Positions 15,222 through 17,095 of a stretch of DNA of 17,095 bases are shown piece after piece. The DNA comes from Chloroflexota bacterium. GTDB lineage: Bacteria; Chloroflexota; Anaerolineae; UBA4142. Position 1 is the first letter of the stretch, and the number at the start of each line of letters is the position of its first letter. The translations under genes and the position numbers were made by a program. The notes beneath the pieces were generated by a model, which saw nothing but the letters and a program-made list of their open reading frames with translations, was not told the origin of the DNA and did not search any database. The stretch spans positions 1-17,095 of the forward strand of contig JAMCRS010000380.1 in the NCBI GenBank assembly GCA_023380675.1. The letters run 5' to 3'.

Positions 15222-15769
15222 CAAGGGTAGGGGTAAGCGCCTTGTGGCGGCGGGTTTGCGGGTCCGGGATAAGGCTCTCCCGATGGGGGCTCGGCCGGAC
15301 CCGGGTACGCTCCCTGGGCGGGCGGCGTTGCGGTCGGGGCTTCGCCGTTGGCGGGCACGACCGGCACGACGTCGGAGGAAGCGCTGAGGTCGGCAAAGCT
15401 GGCGGAAATCCAGCCGCGCGCGCTCGAATTGGACGGCATTTGAATTTGCCACCAGTCAGCCGCGGCCGTACGGCCGAGGACCTGGACGGTATCCCCTTTC
15501 TTCAATTGACCGACGATCTGCGCCGATGTGGAAGGAGCAGCACGAATGCGGAGGTTTTCGGTGGTCGTGGCGGTGACTGCCACCGGTTGCGCGGTGGGCG
15601 GTACAGGCGCCACCGTAGGAACGACGATCGGTTCCGGCGGAATTGGAGTCAACGTCAACGTAGCGGTCGGCGAAGGGCTTGGGGTCGGGGTCGGCACCAG
15701 GCGGTTCAACTGGCACGTGAGCGATAACAATGCGACGACGATCAACATACCGAACAACCTGCGATCCAT
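15221..15769 (-). CDS. Surface-anchored SH3b-domain protein with Thr/Pro-rich linker
   Basis: A 182-aa envelope protein. An N-terminal hydrophobic segment (about 5-19) ends in LSLTCQL; Cys19 could be lipidated but the lipobox is not canonical, so a simple membrane anchor is equally possible. Residues 26-66 are a low-complexity Thr/Pro/Ser/Val linker. A bacterial SH3 domain (about 68-128) follows, with the family pattern NLRIRAAPSTSAQIVGQLKK, then GDTVQVLG, WWQIQ and ARGWISASF. Such domains bind peptidoglycan, other glycans or proteins. The tail is Pro/Gly/Tyr-rich with near-repeats of YPGP. The ATG at 15769 is preferred over a GTG one codon upstream because GGGAGG (15776-15781) then has 6-base spacing. 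Its stop overlaps the next start as TGATG, so translation of the GT-C-like gene is probably coupled. Confidence 0.87.
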   Translation of the reverse strand: MDRRLFGMLIVVALLSLTCQLNRLVPTPTPSPSPTATLTLTPIPPEPIVVPTVAPVPPTAQPVAVTATTTENLRIRAAPSTSAQIVGQLKKGDTVQVLGRTAAADWWQIQMPSNSSARGWISASFADLSASSDVVPVVPANGEAPTATPPAQGAYPGPAEPPSGEPYPGPANPPPQGAYPYP

Positions 15770-15820
15770 CACGTGCCTCCCTGCGCCACCGCTTGCCGGA
15801 CGTACGTGCAGTGTTCACGG

Positions 15821-15849
15821 AGTATAGCAAGGAATCCGTCTGCTGCCAA
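15821..15849 (-). promoter_or_regulatory. Promoter of the SH3b/GT-C-like operon
   Basis: TTGGCA (15844-15849) and TATACT (15821-15826) on the minus strand are 17 bases apart, each one base from consensus. The start would be near 15814, about 45 bases before the ATG. Confidence 0.75.
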
Positions 15850-15877
15850 GTGGCGCGGCCATACCGCGGTCTCAATT

Positions 15878-15906
15878 TTGGCCCTCTGGAGCATTCGCGA
15901 TATAAT
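15878..15906 (+). promoter_or_regulatory. Promoter of holB, divergent from the SH3b promoter
   Basis: TTGGCC (15878-15883) and a perfect TATAAT (15901-15906) are 17 bases apart. The -10 ends only 7 bases before the ATG at 15914, so transcription probably starts at or next to the start codon. Confidence 0.75.
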
Positions 15907-15913
15907 TGAATGG

Positions 15914-16972
15914 ATGGCAGCGCGCGCGAACGCCCTCTCTGACTGGAACGTCATCGGACACGAATGGGCGGTCCGCGTTCTGACGCGTGCCGTATCGGTC
16001 GACCGGACGGCGCACGCCTATCTTTTCACCGGCCCGCACTCGATCGGTAAGACGACGATGGCGCATGCGCTCGCGCAGGCGCTAGAGTGTACGGGCCAAC
16101 CGCGCCCGTGCGGAGAGTGTGCGGCTTGTCACAAGATCGCGCGCGATCGCCATCCGGACGTGCAGCTCGTCGAGGGAGTCCCGCCGCGATTCGACCTGGA
16201 TAGAGACCAGGCGCCGGCGCCGCGCGCCACCGACTGGGAACGCCGGACGCTGAGGATTCGGCAGATCCGCGATGTCGAGCATTTTGTGGCGCGTTCGCCC
16301 TTCGAAGGTCGCTGGAAGATCGTGATCCTCCGGCGCTTTGAGGAGGCGGAGGACCCGGCCGCCAACGCGTTCCTGAAGACGCTTGAAGAGCCGCCCAAGC
16401 ACACGCGGTTGATCCTGACTGCACGCGACGCGAGCTTGCTGCTGCCGACGATCGCGTCGCGCTGCCAGGTTTTTCCGCTTCGCCCGCTTTCGATTCCAAT
16501 GGTCGAGACCGCACTGAAAGAGCGCTGGGGAGCGGACGAAGACAAGGCGCGGCTTCTGGCGCGCCTGTCTGGCGGACGCCTGGGGTGGGCAGTCCGGGCG
16601 AGCGTGGAACCGTCCCTCACGGAGGCGCGCACCAACCGTCTGGCCGCGCTGGATGCTGTACTGCGCGACGGGCGCGCGGAGCGATTGAACCGTGCGGGCG
16701 AGCTCGCCAAAGAAGCGGAGAGCCTGCCCGATTTGCTGGAGCAGTGGGTGGGATGGTGGCGCGACGTGCTATTGATCCAGAATGGCGAAGGCGCGCGAGT
16801 CATCAACGTGGATCGGGAACAAACGCTGCGCGATCACGCCGCGCGCTACAGTCAGGACCAAGTGCGCGGTACGCTCCAGTCACTGCGCGCAGCGTCGCAC
16901 CAGCTGAGTCAAAACGTCAACCCGCGCCTGGCGATCGAAGTCCTGCTGCAGGGCTTGCCAGGCATGGCTTAG
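15914..16972 (+). CDS. holB: DNA polymerase III subunit delta-prime (clamp loader)
   Basis: A 352-aa AAA+ clamp-loader subunit that helps open and load the beta sliding clamp at replication forks. The Walker A motif GPHSIGKTT (40-48) is intact. A zinc module with Cys59, Cys66, Cys69 and Cys72 follows, as in delta-prime and DnaX. The sensor 1 region reads NAFLKTLEEPP (151-161), and the arginine-finger SRC motif is at 182-184. The Walker B aspartates are lost (VILRRFEEAED), typical of delta-prime rather than a motor-competent DnaX; the length and lack of a long C-terminal extension agree. The ATG at 15914 begins the family's usual WNVIGHE segment; the frame runs further upstream but that stretch contains the promoters. 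There is no room for a Shine-Dalgarno in the transcript. The last visible gene on the plus strand. Confidence 0.92.
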   Translation: MAARANALSDWNVIGHEWAVRVLTRAVSVDRTAHAYLFTGPHSIGKTTMAHALAQALECTGQPRPCGECAACHKIARDRHPDVQLVEGVPPRFDLDRDQAPAPRATDWERRTLRIRQIRDVEHFVARSPFEGRWKIVILRRFEEAEDPAANAFLKTLEEPPKHTRLILTARDASLLLPTIASRCQVFPLRPLSIPMVETALKERWGADEDKARLLARLSGGRLGWAVRASVEPSLTEARTNRLAALDAVLRDGRAERLNRAGELAKEAESLPDLLEQWVGWWRDVLLIQNGEGARVINVDREQTLRDHAARYSQDQVRGTLQSLRAASHQLSQNVNPRLAIEVLLQGLPGMA

Positions 16973-16987
16973 GGCATTGGTGACAAG

Positions 16988-17095
16988 TTAAGGACCTGAC
17001 GAATTTGTCAAGTTGAACAATTGCAGCGGCGAAGGGCGCGTCCGGTTGCGTTTTTGCTTGAGCACGCCAAACCGTTTGGCATTCGCCGCGAGGAA
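16988..17095 (-). CDS. Possible C-terminal end of a minus-strand gene, cut by window edge
   Basis: On the minus strand a frame is open from the right edge to a TAA at 16988-16990, giving 35 residues with a basic segment (KQKRNRTRP) and ending LFNLTNSSGP. It would converge on holB with 15 bases between stops, a normal arrangement in this window. The stretch is short, and open frames of this size occur by chance at this base composition. I do not recognise the family; a transposase or other DNA-binding tail is possible. The imperfect inverted pair TGACAA (16981-16986) / TTGTCA (17005-17010) overlaps its end and has no T-tract. Confidence 0.35.
   Translation of the reverse strand, partial: FLAANAKRFGVLKQKRNRTRPSPLQLFNLTNSSGP

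Overview
The window is about 17 kb of GC-rich bacterial chromosome with densely packed genes on both strands. The style suggests Chloroflexota (Anaerolineae or a relative). Pointers are a very large zinc-ribbon/class III cyclase/AAA/TPR protein, a cNMP-binding patatin, a Thr/Pro-rich linker on an SH3b protein, a large GT-C-like membrane protein with an N-terminal beta domain, and a PD40 propeller behind a membrane anchor. This placement rests on gene style only; no rRNA or tRNA gene was seen.

Left block (1-7924, minus strand, read right to left): a probable four-gene signalling operon. It encodes a 1188-aa class III nucleotide cyclase with AAA and TPR regions, a patatin-like phospholipase with a cyclic-nucleotide-binding domain, a GAF histidine kinase of the NarL-partner type, and a secreted TPR protein that runs off the left edge. 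A TATAAT promoter directly before the cyclase overlaps the terminator of the preceding gene. A cyclase next to a cNMP-binding phospholipase suggests a second-messenger/effector pair, formally similar to Pycsar defence modules though it may be ordinary signalling.

Centre (7925-8862): a small secreted protein of unknown function sits behind a clear cyclic-di-GMP-I (GEMM) riboswitch. The leader has a sigma-70-type promoter, a terminator and a competing antiterminator helix, which predicts an OFF switch. A divergent promoter then serves a membrane-anchored seven-repeat propeller gene, which is followed closely by a diacylglycerol-kinase-family lipid kinase.

Right block (11154-17095): the lipid kinase gene overlaps convergently with fpg (mutM, oxidised-base DNA glycosylase). 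A divergent Nudix hydrolase with a zinc ribbon follows. A minus-strand pair, an SH3b surface protein coupled by TGATG to a GT-C-like membrane protein, converges on it. Divergent from that pair is holB (clamp-loader delta-prime), apparently transcribed without a leader. A possible C-terminal fragment of another minus-strand gene lies at the right edge.

Most long open frames opposite these genes are GC-driven shadows and were left out.
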